From Butyrivibrio sp. Su6 (GTDB taxonomy: Bacteria; Bacillota; Clostridia; Lachnospirales; Lachnospiraceae), in the NCBI RefSeq assembly GCF_900108105.1, contig NZ_FNUR01000001.1, forward strand, positions 1 to 64,000: a DNA stretch of 64,000 bases, in the 5' to 3' direction. Position 1 is the stretch's first letter; every line of letters starts with the position of its first letter. A model generated the notes under the pieces. The model worked only from the letters and a program-made list of their open reading frames with translations. It ran no database searches and was not told the origin of the DNA. The translations under genes and the position numbers were made by a program. Of this stretch, positions 38,932-48,550 are shown one piece after another.

Positions 38932-40155
38932 GTGCAAAACCTTTTTACTGTTTTAGTCCAGACAATTAAATCAAGATGGGCCGGCCTGGTATCCAAGTTA
39001 AAGCTTCTTACTAACTGGAACTTTATCAGGACCAAGATAATAGCCAAGATTCGTGACTTCTTTTACAGTTTCCTTAACCTAAAGCCACGAAATAAAAATG
39101 ACTATATTACGGTCTTTGGCTGGATGATATCAAGGCGCCTTGTCCATGCAATGATCATTGTTATAGGTGTTTTAAGTATTTATTACATTGCATCTGAGAC
39201 CTCAATTTTCAAGCAGTTCGGACAAAACGGTGGAATTAAGACTTACAAGTATGATTCCGTGAGACTAAGACTTGTCAGTGATAATGTCAGGATAACCGGG
39301 AAGTCAGGGTATCTGGCCTATGAGGGACAGGTTGAAAAGGGCTATGTTACAGGGAAAGGTACCCTTTACAGCAAAGAAGGGAATGTTGTCTATGAAGGTG
39401 ACTTTGTAAACAACAAGTATGAGGGACAGGGACTTTTAAATTATCCAAGTGGCAATACCATGTACACAGGACAGTTCCACGATAATCTCTTTGACGGAGA
39501 GGGAACTTTATACAGAGAAGATGGGACCTTTGAATATATTGGAGAGTTTGATCTTGGAGAAAAGAACGGAAAAGGCGTCCTTTATGACAATGGTGAAAAT
39601 GAGATCTACTCAGGTGCATTTTCCAGTGACAGCATAGTTTACAGTGAACTTTTGGGCAAAACAGTTCAGGAGGCCGCAGACTACTATAAGGGCAGTCAGG
39701 TTCTTTATCAGATGGATGATGACATCGCTGTATATATGAAGCAGATAGAAGGAGTTTATTACGGAAAAGGGGAAGAGGATTCCCTTGATGACAGCATCAA
39801 AATAGAATCTGTCTATGTTTTAAAAGATTATTTTGGATATGGAAACACCAATATAGATACCATAACAAAGCTGAAAAGTATTTTAGGAGACCCAATATAT
39901 GAGGGCAACTCCACAGTTGTTTTTCCTGAGGTTGTATGTATAAACAAGCTCAACGAATCAGAAAATTCCCTAAGCGGAAGGGTAACTGTATCCACAACTG
40001 AACTCTATTCAGATGTTATCGAAGTAAATGAATTTGATAACAAGTACGTTGTATATATCTATTCCTTCAGAAGAGGAGACCTTATTTATTCATTTGTCTG
40101 CAAGGGACAGGGCGAATACTTTGATTTTTACTACGTTTCTGCAGCAGATGCCTGA
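38932..40155 (+). CDS. Membrane-anchored MORN-repeat protein
   Basis: This 407-residue protein starts at GTG 38932 behind AAGGAGAGGGG. It has a cytoplasmic N-terminal region of about 68 residues, one membrane helix (~70-92) and an extracytoplasmic part. At least four MORN repeats span ~135-225, with phrases such as VYEGDFVNNKYEGQG, MYTGQFHDNLFDGEG and YIGEFDLGEKNGKG. The C-terminal ~180 residues are an unrecognised mixed domain. MORN repeats often mediate membrane or protein contacts. The gene lies between the cyclase-like sensor and the TolC-like protein and is probably part of the same envelope assembly. Confidence 0.7.
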   Translation: MQNLFTVLVQTIKSRWAGLVSKLKLLTNWNFIRTKIIAKIRDFFYSFLNLKPRNKNDYITVFGWMISRRLVHAMIIVIGVLSIYYIASETSIFKQFGQNGGIKTYKYDSVRLRLVSDNVRITGKSGYLAYEGQVEKGYVTGKGTLYSKEGNVVYEGDFVNNKYEGQGLLNYPSGNTMYTGQFHDNLFDGEGTLYREDGTFEYIGEFDLGEKNGKGVLYDNGENEIYSGAFSSDSIVYSELLGKTVQEAADYYKGSQVLYQMDDDIAVYMKQIEGVYYGKGEEDSLDDSIKIESVYVLKDYFGYGNTNIDTITKLKSILGDPIYEGNSTVVFPEVVCINKLNESENSLSGRVTVSTTELYSDVIEVNEFDNKYVVYIYSFRRGDLIYSFVCKGQGEYFDFYYVSAADA

Positions 40156-40209
40156 CATTTTTTGTTTTCGTTCGTATCAATATAAAAGTTTTTTGATTTT
40201 GAGGTATAC

Positions 40210-42264
40210 ATGATAAGAAGCAGGGGAAAGGTTAGCTTAATACTTTATCTGGCAGCTACAGTGCTTTTCGTAGCGGTTTCATTTTACCTGCCTTCAGAAA
40301 GCAGTACATCTTTTGCAAAGGACAAAACTCTTACTCTTAAAACCTGCAAGATACTGGCTATAAGAAACAGCAGTAAATATGAATCGGCAGAGGATCAGGT
40401 AGAGGCTAAAGAGGCTAAGTATGAGAGCTCTGTAAAGTCACTTAAACTAAAAAAGAAGAACCTTACAACCTTTAGATGGTCACCCTTACTAAACTTAAAA
40501 TTCCCTGAGAAACTGACACTTGATCAGGATTCAGAGTTTGAGTTTAAGCCCATCTCTCTTCAGTACGATATTGATGTTGCCGAGCACAACATAAATGATG
40601 TAAAGCTCACGGAATACCAGGAAGTAAACAATCTTTACGTGGAAATAGTAACACTCCAGAAAATGATCTCTTTTAACGAGATGAGAGTTGAGACCTTAGA
40701 GGATGGAGTAAAAAGAAATACAGCAAAACTTAAGCTGGGACAGGCCAATCAGGCAGATGTAGATACCATGACAGCAAAGCTTAAGTCAGTAAACAATACG
40801 ATAGCTTCTGACAGACGAACACTTGAAGCTGATCTAAAGAAGATGACAAAGAAGGTTGGAATGGATGTGACAACAGGTTACGTCTTTGAAGACCCATATA
40901 TAGATGCAAGGCTAAACAGAGACATGCTTGAACCCTTAATAGAGTACACCCTTGACAGAGATGAGACCTACTACGAGGCATGCATAGAGGAAACAAGGGC
41001 AAGAGTGCAGCTTCAGACCAATTTTGATCTGATGAAAAAGCACTATGGCGGCGATACAAATATGATCGCATCCTATGTGAACATGGCAATAAGTGGCCAG
41101 GAGGTCAATAAAAAGGGATTTAAGGCTGATTATAAGAAATTTCTTGAGAAGGTAGACAGCTACTGGACGGGCAAGAAAAAGATCTGCTGGTTCATCAAGA
41201 TCCCCAGGTTATGGCTCAAGGGAGCAATAGACGGAACAAGATATGTAGAAGATGATCCAAATATTCTTTATCAGGATGTTTTAGATTATGTGAGTGCCTA
41301 TAAGGACAAGGAGGCGGCCGAAGAGGATGTAAGGCAGGCTGTAACTGATTCTTTTAACAACTATGTATCAGTTAAAAACTCCTATGCCCAGTATCAGACA
41401 GATGTTAAAGAGGCAAAAGAAAACCTTGATAAAAGCTCACTTCTTAATAAGACAGGAAAGCTCTCATTTTCAGAGTACGATGCGGAAATGAGCACCTATG
41501 AGGAGCTTCAAAAGAGTCTTATAGACACCATGAAGTTATATACAAATACCCTTCATGCCCTTGACAGAACAACCTGCGGCGGAGTGTCTGCAATACTTGA
41601 TGGAAATGACGCAGATCTTCAGACAGCAAAGCCCGGCGAGAGCTATATAGAAGAACAGACAGCAGAGGGCGCCTACTACTACATCAAGCAGATCATCCAG
41701 AAGACAGAATTTGAAGTAAATATATATATTCCTGAGGACTTTGATGTAGAGGTGACTGACTACGAGCTTTGGGTAGACAACATACAGATTGGAAGCAAAA
41801 CTCCAAAGGATGGAAAAATAAGACATCTGGCACTTACGCTTGATGATATAGATGAAGTGAAGATAAGGCTTTATAACGGCGAAGAATTCATAGATGACTG
41901 TGAGATAGATCCCCAGTCGGTTTCGGGACCTTTAAACGTTATAACAGGCTATGACATAAAGACCGTAGAGCTGGAAGAATATGGAACCTATGAAGCTGCT
42001 ATAAACGAGGGCACCGGTCTTGTAGATATAACGATATCGCCTGCTTTAGATGATATAAAGTTCTTTGTCGTTAAGAATGAAGAGGGCATAGCCCTTGGAA
42101 GCGGTGAGCCTGCAAGCATTCAGACCGGTTTAAAGCATTTGCAGCTTGTGGCATTTGACCTTGATAAACTCACCATCGAACTAATGAATGAAGAAAAAGA
42201 AGTAATTTATACTGCAAGATTCGATACTGCAAACCAGAAGGTGGTAAAAGCCATCACCCAGTAA
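40210..42264 (+). CDS. TolC-like helical secreted/envelope protein
   Basis: This 684-residue protein starts at ATG 40210 after GAGGTATAC. It has a signal-anchor or signal peptide (about 12-37, ending near SFAKD). Residues ~45-470 are long helices with features of the outer-membrane efflux (TolC) family. TLKTCKILAIRNSSKYE resembles the L..A...AL..N........ opening repeat, and KLKLGQANQADVDTMTAKLK matches the characteristic '..G.....D......L'. The second half repeats the pattern (LLNKTGKLSFSEYDAEM). A beta-rich C-terminal region (~480-684) is unusual for TolC. A TolC-like protein in a monoderm would have to act at the membrane or wall rather than in an outer membrane. Confidence 0.55.
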   Translation: MIRSRGKVSLILYLAATVLFVAVSFYLPSESSTSFAKDKTLTLKTCKILAIRNSSKYESAEDQVEAKEAKYESSVKSLKLKKKNLTTFRWSPLLNLKFPEKLTLDQDSEFEFKPISLQYDIDVAEHNINDVKLTEYQEVNNLYVEIVTLQKMISFNEMRVETLEDGVKRNTAKLKLGQANQADVDTMTAKLKSVNNTIASDRRTLEADLKKMTKKVGMDVTTGYVFEDPYIDARLNRDMLEPLIEYTLDRDETYYEACIEETRARVQLQTNFDLMKKHYGGDTNMIASYVNMAISGQEVNKKGFKADYKKFLEKVDSYWTGKKKICWFIKIPRLWLKGAIDGTRYVEDDPNILYQDVLDYVSAYKDKEAAEEDVRQAVTDSFNNYVSVKNSYAQYQTDVKEAKENLDKSSLLNKTGKLSFSEYDAEMSTYEELQKSLIDTMKLYTNTLHALDRTTCGGVSAILDGNDADLQTAKPGESYIEEQTAEGAYYYIKQIIQKTEFEVNIYIPEDFDVEVTDYELWVDNIQIGSKTPKDGKIRHLALTLDDIDEVKIRLYNGEEFIDDCEIDPQSVSGPLNVITGYDIKTVELEEYGTYEAAINEGTGLVDITISPALDDIKFFVVKNEEGIALGSGEPASIQTGLKHLQLVAFDLDKLTIELMNEEKEVIYTARFDTANQKVVKAITQ

Positions 42265-42277
42265 AGGACTGTAAAGT

Positions 42278-45010
42278 ATGAAAATGCATGAGTTTAAGAG
42301 GAAAATTTCATACCTGATAAAAAGACTTCCGGTGGTCCTTGCTGTGATCCTTTTGATCACCAGTATCCCGGCTGTAAATTCAAAGGCGGTCTTTGATGAG
42401 AAGGATGCCATTAAGTTTCGTGTGTTTAAGAGCAGATATACCATCGATAATTCAGTTCTTTTCATCGGAACCTATGTCCTTCATATAAATGCCATGACAG
42501 ATGATCTGTATGAAAAGGCCTCTGAATCAGCGAGCCAGTCGGGACAGTCTGAAGTTTACTATAAGTCAGAGCTTGCAGACGGAAGCTGGTTTGATATCGG
42601 AGATATCCAAAACGGTGTTGAGGGAATCTCAAACAGCGGAGTTATCGTACCTGAAGAAGAGCTTGATGAGCTTTATGTTCGCTACTACGCAGGGGCAGAT
42701 GGTATCCTTATTGACCTGTTAAATGATAAGGGAGTTAATCCTTTTGATATTCCTGACCCTTATGATCTAAAGCAGCTTGAGGAGCTGAATCCTTTGTGGC
42801 TTCAGTACACCTATTCAACTGAAAGTCAGGACATTTCCCAGGATGATTTCCTTACGACCAGAAATTCCAAGGATAGCGGGAATTTAAGAAGTGATGTTTA
42901 TTATTATCAGATCCTTAGTACATTCTTTAACCTGAATTTAAGGGATGAGACTACCAATAAGTATGATAAGCAGCTGGCAGCTTTAAACAGTATATATGCG
43001 GGCTACAAAGCAAATGGCAACCAGGATGAAGCAGAAGTTGTTTATAAGCTCATGAAAAAGGTTGATTCTGCAAGAAGGGCAATTGTCTTTGAAAAGCTTT
43101 CTCAGCTGGATGTAAATGCTCTTGATACTTTGTTCTCACTGGCAAACGGAGCTTATTATACAGCATCAGGAAACTTTAAGGATTCATCATCAGAAAACAA
43201 TGCGGGAAGTGAGCCCTCTTATGTAAGAGAGATTCAGGATTCCCTTCAGTATGATTTTGAGGCAGCATCGGGTGCCAGCTGGTTCCAGGGATGGATGAGA
43301 AGCCTTGGACTATCCCAGGACAGCGATGGCTGGTGGAGAGTACTTGAAGAAGCAAATGAAAATGACAGCGATGATGATGACGACGATGACGATGAGGATG
43401 AAGAAAATACCAAGGACAAGGGTGATGCATTTAAGGTTGACAGCGGCATTACAGAGGCAATAGTGACTTGTATTTCCAACTGTTCAACAAGCTATATCAC
43501 GTATTCTTCAGACGGACTAAATGACATAGATACAGTGCTTGGACACGCGGAATATGAGTACAGCACGCAGGTTCTGGAAAATACAAGCGGAGCGGAGCTT
43601 GGAGGACCTGTAGAGTATCTTAAGCACATTTTCAATATAAATGACGGAATTATTGCTGACGCTAATGGAGAGTGTTCTCTTTTGGAAAATTCTCTTTTGG
43701 GCCTTGCAAGAAATAAGTACTCTTCAATGGTAAATGGCGGAATCGATCCTGAATACAATTCAGTTCAGGGTGAAAGCGCCAAGCAGTCAGTACTTGAAAA
43801 CCAGACATCAAAGACTGACGGATTATGTGCTGAACTAAAATTTATCCTTGATGCCATAAAGAACAGAAAGGCAGCTGCTGACTCTCTGACGCTTGTATAT
43901 GAGGTCACGGATTGGGCAGAGGGACTAAAAGTAGGAGTTGTGCAGGATGATTACAGCTCTGCAGCGTATCTTTCCATCGAAACATTTTTAAATTATCTAA
44001 AGAAACTTGCAGAGGAAATAATAGCTTCAGATGAGAGCCTTCGCTCGGAACTTGATAAGCTGCGGGATAAAAAGAGCGAGCTTCAAAAAGAGCGTGATAA
44101 GTGCCTTGATAATAATGATCTTGCGGGAGCAAAGAAATATGATGCCATGATAGCGGCAGTTGATAAGGATATTGATTCACAAAATGGCAGTGGAAGCGGC
44201 GATGGTAGTGGCGATGGCAGTGGTGATGGAAGCGGTGGAAGCGGCTCATCAATTTCAGATGACCTTTTGGCAAAAGCCGTTGATTCTCTTCAAAATGATG
44301 CCAATGCAGATCTGTCAGATATAGCAGAGGCTTTGTCAGACCTTGGAGAAGATGAAGCTTTGGACGATCTGTTAGACCTTGCCGAAAAATCAGGAGCAGG
44401 AGCTGACACTTTGGATGGTATCAGGAATGCCAAAGATAAGGATACAAGCGGTGGTGCTTTATCTGAAGATGATCTCTTATCACTTTTAGAGAGCTTTTTT
44501 GGCAAATCTCTTGATGACCTTGATATGAAGGAACTTGCAATTGTTACGGCAGCTCTTTCAAAGTTCTACAGGATGGGAAATACACCGGCTGCGGCGCTTG
44601 CCTCAAGGCTTGCAACCAAGGGCGTAACAAGCAATAACATTTATTTCTACAGTCAGTGCCAGGGAACTCAGAGCAGTGAATATGTAAGCCTTAAATCTAT
44701 AGGAGATGTGACGAGCTTTAGGTATTTCTATGATGATACAAAGAAGATCTCGACTATGACAAGCGGGGCAAAGATATACATTTTTACCAACGGAAGTGAC
44801 GTGATGTATAAGAATTCCTACGGCGAAGACCAGGAGAAAATGAACAGCCCGGTTAAGCTTTCAGGCGTTCCTCACATATCAGAAGCAGATTCTGTCGTCT
44901 ATTTCAAGATAGAAACCGAGTATGTTCCAAACTCGTCCTATGCAGTATGTTACACAACGCCTATGAAGGCAAGGGCAGAAGAATTTTTGGAACTTCTAAA
45001 TAGTCAGTGA
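42278..45010 (+). CDS. Large secreted/anchored helical protein, function unknown
   Basis: This 910-residue protein has an N-terminal hydrophobic helix (about 14-34) consistent with a signal peptide or anchor. I recognise no domain family. It is largely helical with two low-complexity breaks. An Asp/Glu run is encoded near 43366-43410, and a Gly/Ser/Asp linker with repeated GSGDGSGD is encoded near 44182-44250. The second half has short Leu-rich helices (SDIAEALSDLGEDEALDDLL) and a beta-rich C-terminus. It is the last of the envelope group before the CIS structural genes, starting 13 bases after the TolC-like stop and ending 12 bases before the Pvc16-like gene. Confidence 0.45.
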   Translation: MKMHEFKRKISYLIKRLPVVLAVILLITSIPAVNSKAVFDEKDAIKFRVFKSRYTIDNSVLFIGTYVLHINAMTDDLYEKASESASQSGQSEVYYKSELADGSWFDIGDIQNGVEGISNSGVIVPEEELDELYVRYYAGADGILIDLLNDKGVNPFDIPDPYDLKQLEELNPLWLQYTYSTESQDISQDDFLTTRNSKDSGNLRSDVYYYQILSTFFNLNLRDETTNKYDKQLAALNSIYAGYKANGNQDEAEVVYKLMKKVDSARRAIVFEKLSQLDVNALDTLFSLANGAYYTASGNFKDSSSENNAGSEPSYVREIQDSLQYDFEAASGASWFQGWMRSLGLSQDSDGWWRVLEEANENDSDDDDDDDDEDEENTKDKGDAFKVDSGITEAIVTCISNCSTSYITYSSDGLNDIDTVLGHAEYEYSTQVLENTSGAELGGPVEYLKHIFNINDGIIADANGECSLLENSLLGLARNKYSSMVNGGIDPEYNSVQGESAKQSVLENQTSKTDGLCAELKFILDAIKNRKAAADSLTLVYEVTDWAEGLKVGVVQDDYSSAAYLSIETFLNYLKKLAEEIIASDESLRSELDKLRDKKSELQKERDKCLDNNDLAGAKKYDAMIAAVDKDIDSQNGSGSGDGSGDGSGDGSGGSGSSISDDLLAKAVDSLQNDANADLSDIAEALSDLGEDEALDDLLDLAEKSGAGADTLDGIRNAKDKDTSGGALSEDDLLSLLESFFGKSLDDLDMKELAIVTAALSKFYRMGNTPAAALASRLATKGVTSNNIYFYSQCQGTQSSEYVSLKSIGDVTSFRYFYDDTKKISTMTSGAKIYIFTNGSDVMYKNSYGEDQEKMNSPVKLSGVPHISEADSVVYFKIETEYVPNSSYAVCYTTPMKARAEEFLELLNSQ

Positions 45011-45022
45011 TAGGAGCAGTGT

Positions 45023-45616
45023 ATGGCAGATTATCCGATCATAGCAGATGTAAGTGCATATATTGTAAGGACTCTCAGGGAAAAGATGTGTCCTGAACCT
45101 ATACCATCCCCAAACAATATAGAGATTTCTTCACCTGCATCTCAGGACGTTGACTATATTGTAGGACTTTACCTTTACGACATAAGGGAGGCAGTTCAGC
45201 TGTCTACTCCCAACTATGTACAGAGGGGAAGAGTCCAGTTATCAAAGCCGCCAAGGCCATATGAACTTTACTATATGGTCTTCATAAACGGTTCCTCCCA
45301 GATGGGACTAAAGGCACCGGATATACAAAAGATCATTGGTCGTGTTGCTCAGATCGTAAATGACAACAGCTCTGTACGACCCAATGAGTTGCAATCCTGG
45401 CTGGATACCCAGGAACCTCCAATAGTGCTGTCTCAGGCGAAGATAAGTCTGGAGGAGAAAGTAAGGGTGTGGCAGGCTATCAGCAAGCCCTATCAGATAA
45501 GCCTGTTTTATAAGGCGGCACCCGTAATGCTTTCAAGCGGTGAGATCATCACCACACCTCGTGTATCTGAAGCTGAATTTGGATTGTATTCAGTAGGAGA
45601 AGAAAGGAGGGAATAG
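45023..45616 (+). CDS. Pvc16/Afp16-like tail terminator (DUF4255)
   Basis: This 197-residue protein is recognised from the DUF4255/Pvc16 N-terminal pattern: ADVSAYIVRTLRE at the start, IVGLYLYDIREAVQLS in the middle, RPYELYYMVFINGSS, and a late WQAISKPYQISLFYKAAPVML. The family caps the sheath and tube at the distal end in eCIS particles. Length is close to the short members of the family. It begins the compact structural block (overlaps or gaps of under 30 bases follow), and its AGGAG site lies upstream of the ATG. Confidence 0.85.
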   Translation: MADYPIIADVSAYIVRTLREKMCPEPIPSPNNIEISSPASQDVDYIVGLYLYDIREAVQLSTPNYVQRGRVQLSKPPRPYELYYMVFINGSSQMGLKAPDIQKIIGRVAQIVNDNSSVRPNELQSWLDTQEPPIVLSQAKISLEEKVRVWQAISKPYQISLFYKAAPVMLSSGEIITTPRVSEAEFGLYSVGEERRE

Positions 45617-45621
45617 CGTAA

Positions 45622-46425
45622 GTGAGTGCTTCTGTTATTCGTGTAAAGATTGACCTTGTACTAAGGCTTATCGACACGACCACAGGGGCGGCGGCCTCAG
45701 AAATAAACGTAAAGTTTATTGAAAAGGGCTGCGAGGTCAAGCCCTTATACAAGGGCGATGGTACATTCATATTCATAAATAAAGGCAGAGAGAATACTCT
45801 TATGCAGATCAGGGCTTATGGATATGAGGATATAGATATTGCCGTGAATTATGAAGAGCTTGATGAAAAAGCCCCTACCTGTGATGTTTTCCTGATACCG
45901 TCAGAGAAAGTCATAAGTGGCGAGCCGGTACTGGGCATATCCGGAAACCTCCCTTCTCTAAAGTCAATTGATGCAGTAAATCTCATGCGTCCTGTGTGCT
46001 CATTAAACGAGTTTGAACCTAAAAAGAAGCTGTTGTCAGTATTTAGCTTTGTTGCAGGTAAAAAGATAACTCTGGATGATGTGTACTACGGACTGGCATC
46101 AACTGATGAAAAAAGCTATGAAGAGTTTGTTGTTACAGATCAGAGCGGTGACAACAAAGTGGTTTTGAAAGATCTTATCCAGACTGAAGTAAAGCCAAAT
46201 CGGAAAATATTCAGATTGCTCTATGGCAATGTGAAGGAAGATGGAAGCTTTATTTTCAGGATCAGGGATGATGCGACGGTACTTAAATATCTTATCCGCT
46301 TTAGGGCGGGGGATGAGACGTACTTCAGAGTCATCGATTTCAGAGAAGAAAATGGAAAGATCGATCTCATGGAAAAGGCCGAAAGATTGACTGATCTGGA
46401 GCCAAAGGAGGTGGAAAGTGAGTGA
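45622..46425 (+). CDS. CIS-operon beta-rich protein with N-terminal Ig-like domain
   Basis: This 267-residue protein starts at GTG 45622 behind GGAGGG, five bases after the preceding stop. Residues 1-95 look like a small carboxypeptidase-regulatory/Ig-like domain (VLRLIDTTTGAAASEINVKF, then FIFINKGRENTLMQIRAYGY). The remaining beta-rich region has no family I recognise. The gene overlaps the PAAR-like gene by eight bases, suggesting coupled translation. It may be a decoration or adaptor linked to the terminator or the spike tip; this is inference from position. Confidence 0.45.
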   Translation: MSASVIRVKIDLVLRLIDTTTGAAASEINVKFIEKGCEVKPLYKGDGTFIFINKGRENTLMQIRAYGYEDIDIAVNYEELDEKAPTCDVFLIPSEKVISGEPVLGISGNLPSLKSIDAVNLMRPVCSLNEFEPKKKLLSVFSFVAGKKITLDDVYYGLASTDEKSYEEFVVTDQSGDNKVVLKDLIQTEVKPNRKIFRLLYGNVKEDGSFIFRIRDDATVLKYLIRFRAGDETYFRVIDFREENGKIDLMEKAERLTDLEPKEVESE

Positions 46426-46807
46426 ACTTGTAACGGCTGGAGCTACATGCATGTGTTCCTTCGGAACAGCACCTGCTCCACTAAAGGTTACCTCGCAGCT
46501 AAAGGTCCTTGCAAGCGGCAAACCTGTGGCAACTATCCAGGATTGTCAGGGACTTGCAAACATAGGGCCCTTTGGAATGTGTACGACCCTTACAAATCCA
46601 ATGGTGGCATCAGCCACAGCAGCTGCTTTGGGAGTCCTGACCCCCCAACCCTGTATTCCTGTTCCGGCAGGAACATGGATACCAACTCATCCAAAGGTAC
46701 TAAACAGCGGTAAGCCTTGTCTTACCTCTGACTGCAAGATGATGTGTGCATACGCAGGGCAGGTTTCGATTGTTAATCCAGGCCAGATCAAAGCTACAGC
46801 TAACTAA
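46418..46807 (+). CDS. PAAR-like spike tip protein (DUF4280)
   Basis: This 129-residue protein starts at GTG 46418 with a strong AAGGAGGTGG (46405-46414) and overlaps the upstream gene by eight bases. It shows the DUF4280/PAAR-like layout: TAGATCMCSFGTAP at the N-terminus, FGMCTTLTNP, PQPCIPVPAGTW, then GKPCLTSDC and MMCAYAGQVSIVNPGQ. Eight cysteines are spaced as for metal or disulfide stabilisation of a small beta cone. PAAR proteins cap the spike and can carry effectors. No extension domain is present here, so it is a bare tip. Confidence 0.85.
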   Translation: MSELVTAGATCMCSFGTAPAPLKVTSQLKVLASGKPVATIQDCQGLANIGPFGMCTTLTNPMVASATAAALGVLTPQPCIPVPAGTWIPTHPKVLNSGKPCLTSDCKMMCAYAGQVSIVNPGQIKATAN

Positions 46808-46827
46808 AAAATAGAAGGAGAAAAACT

Positions 46828-48528
46828 ATGCCAGAATATTTATCACCAGGTGTATATGTGGAAGAGTACGATAATTCTCCACGGAGTATAGAAGGTGTGG
46901 GCACCAGTACTGCAGGATTTATCGGTCTTGCTGAAAAAGGTCCTATAGAGGGGGCACCACTCCTTGTAACCAACATGAAGTCTTTTAAACAGCAGTTTGG
47001 CGGATTTCTTCCTGAATTTCTCTATGGAGAATATAGATATCTTGCAAACAGTGTTGAGCAGTTTTTTGATAATGGCGGAACAAGATGTTATGTAATGCGT
47101 GTTGCTCCTCCAAAGGCAAAGGTAGCAAAGAAGAAACAGGGTATTTTATCTGTTGAGGCTGCTAACCCCGGTAAGTGGGGAGATAAGATCCAGATCTTTT
47201 TCTCAACAGGCAAAAAGCACAAGATGCAGCTTATCAAAAAGGTTGATACCGGCTATATTGCAAAGAGTGTTGATGGATTCAGAGAAGGAGACATCGTTGA
47301 ATTCAATGGAACCTACAACAAGATAAAGACTATCTATGACAATGTAGTAGCTTTTGAAGAAGATATGCCAAAGGGCGTTGTTGACGATGCTATCGTTCCA
47401 AAGTCACTTGTTTATCTGGTTACTGTAGATGTAAGTGTCAGATATGGCGATGATGTTGAGAATTATTCAGAGCTTTCTTTTAACAGAAAGTCCACAAGAT
47501 ACATCGAGTCAAAACTGTCTCTCAGTAATATCGTAAAGATCACTGTTGATGACATGAAGGGCATTGGTAATCCGGTAGAAGCAATCCTTGGAGATGGCAA
47601 TACTGACGGAATGTTCTTCCTTGAAGGCGGCGATGACGGCAACATTTCAGGTGTAAATGCTGCAACATTCATCGGTGAGGACAACGGCCCCGGAAAGAGG
47701 ACAGGTCTTCAGGCATTTAAGGAAAACAATGTGATAAGCATGCTGGCAATCCCGGGTGTAACAATCCCTGAGGTAATTGTTGCTCTTGTTGGTCACTGCG
47801 AGAACTTAAAGAGCAGATTCGCAGTTATCGATATGCCGGGCGACATGTATAAGACAGCAGATCTTATCGGTTACAGACAGATGATTGACAGCTCCTATGC
47901 AGCTATGTATCATCCATGGATCCAGGTATTTGACAGATCCTCAAATAAGCCTGATTTTATTCCTCCATCAGGTGCTGTAATGGGTGTTTACTCAAGAACT
48001 GATATCAACAGAGGTGTTCATAAGGCTCCTGCTAATGAAACAGTCTTCTGTACAGGACTTAAGGTTAACTACACCAAGGATGAGCAGGACATCTTAAATC
48101 CTGAGGGCGTAAACCTTATAAGAGCACTTCCCGGACAGGGAATCAGGATCTGGGGTGCAAGAACAGCATCCAGCAATACCAACTTCAAATATGTCAACGT
48201 CAGACGTCTGTTCATATTTGTTGAAGAGAGTATCAAGGCTAACACCAACTGGGTTGTATTTGAACCAAACGATGCTTCACTGTGGCAGAGAGTCAGTCTT
48301 ACAATTTCTAATTTCCTCGATACCTTGTGGAGAAACGGAATGCTGGCAGGAGAGTCCATTTCAGACAGCTACTTTGTAGAGATCGGACCTTCTACTATGA
48401 GCCGTGAGGATATTATGAACGGAAGACTTATCTGCAATATCGGTATCGCTCCTTCAAGACCTGCAGAGTTCGTAATCTTCAGGATTACACAGCACACTGC
48501 AGAAGCAGGCGGCGAATCTGAAGAATAA
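46828..48528 (+). CDS. Contractile sheath protein
   Basis: This 566-residue protein has the tail-sheath N-terminus LSPGVYVEEYDNSPRSIEGV and GTSTAGFIGLAEKGP. It also has the C-terminal sheath domain: FCTGLKVNYTKDEQDILNPEGVN, IRIWGARTAS, the VNVRRLFIFVEESI strand, NTNWVVFEPND, and ISDSYFVEIG near the end. It forms the contractile outer cylinder. Only one sheath gene is present, whereas many eCIS encode two or three. The ATG at 46828 follows AGAAGGAG. The tube gene begins 22 bases after its stop. Confidence 0.95.
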   Translation: MPEYLSPGVYVEEYDNSPRSIEGVGTSTAGFIGLAEKGPIEGAPLLVTNMKSFKQQFGGFLPEFLYGEYRYLANSVEQFFDNGGTRCYVMRVAPPKAKVAKKKQGILSVEAANPGKWGDKIQIFFSTGKKHKMQLIKKVDTGYIAKSVDGFREGDIVEFNGTYNKIKTIYDNVVAFEEDMPKGVVDDAIVPKSLVYLVTVDVSVRYGDDVENYSELSFNRKSTRYIESKLSLSNIVKITVDDMKGIGNPVEAILGDGNTDGMFFLEGGDDGNISGVNAATFIGEDNGPGKRTGLQAFKENNVISMLAIPGVTIPEVIVALVGHCENLKSRFAVIDMPGDMYKTADLIGYRQMIDSSYAAMYHPWIQVFDRSSNKPDFIPPSGAVMGVYSRTDINRGVHKAPANETVFCTGLKVNYTKDEQDILNPEGVNLIRALPGQGIRIWGARTASSNTNFKYVNVRRLFIFVEESIKANTNWVVFEPNDASLWQRVSLTISNFLDTLWRNGMLAGESISDSYFVEIGPSTMSREDIMNGRLICNIGIAPSRPAEFVIFRITQHTAEAGGESEE

Positions 48529-48550
48529 TACAAAGAGAGGATAACACATT

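Noticed and set aside
35635-45010. Type VI secretion membrane complex (TssJLM)
   Set aside because: None of the five envelope proteins shows TssL, TssM or lipoprotein TssJ features, and the ATPase is not ClpV-like in domain layout.
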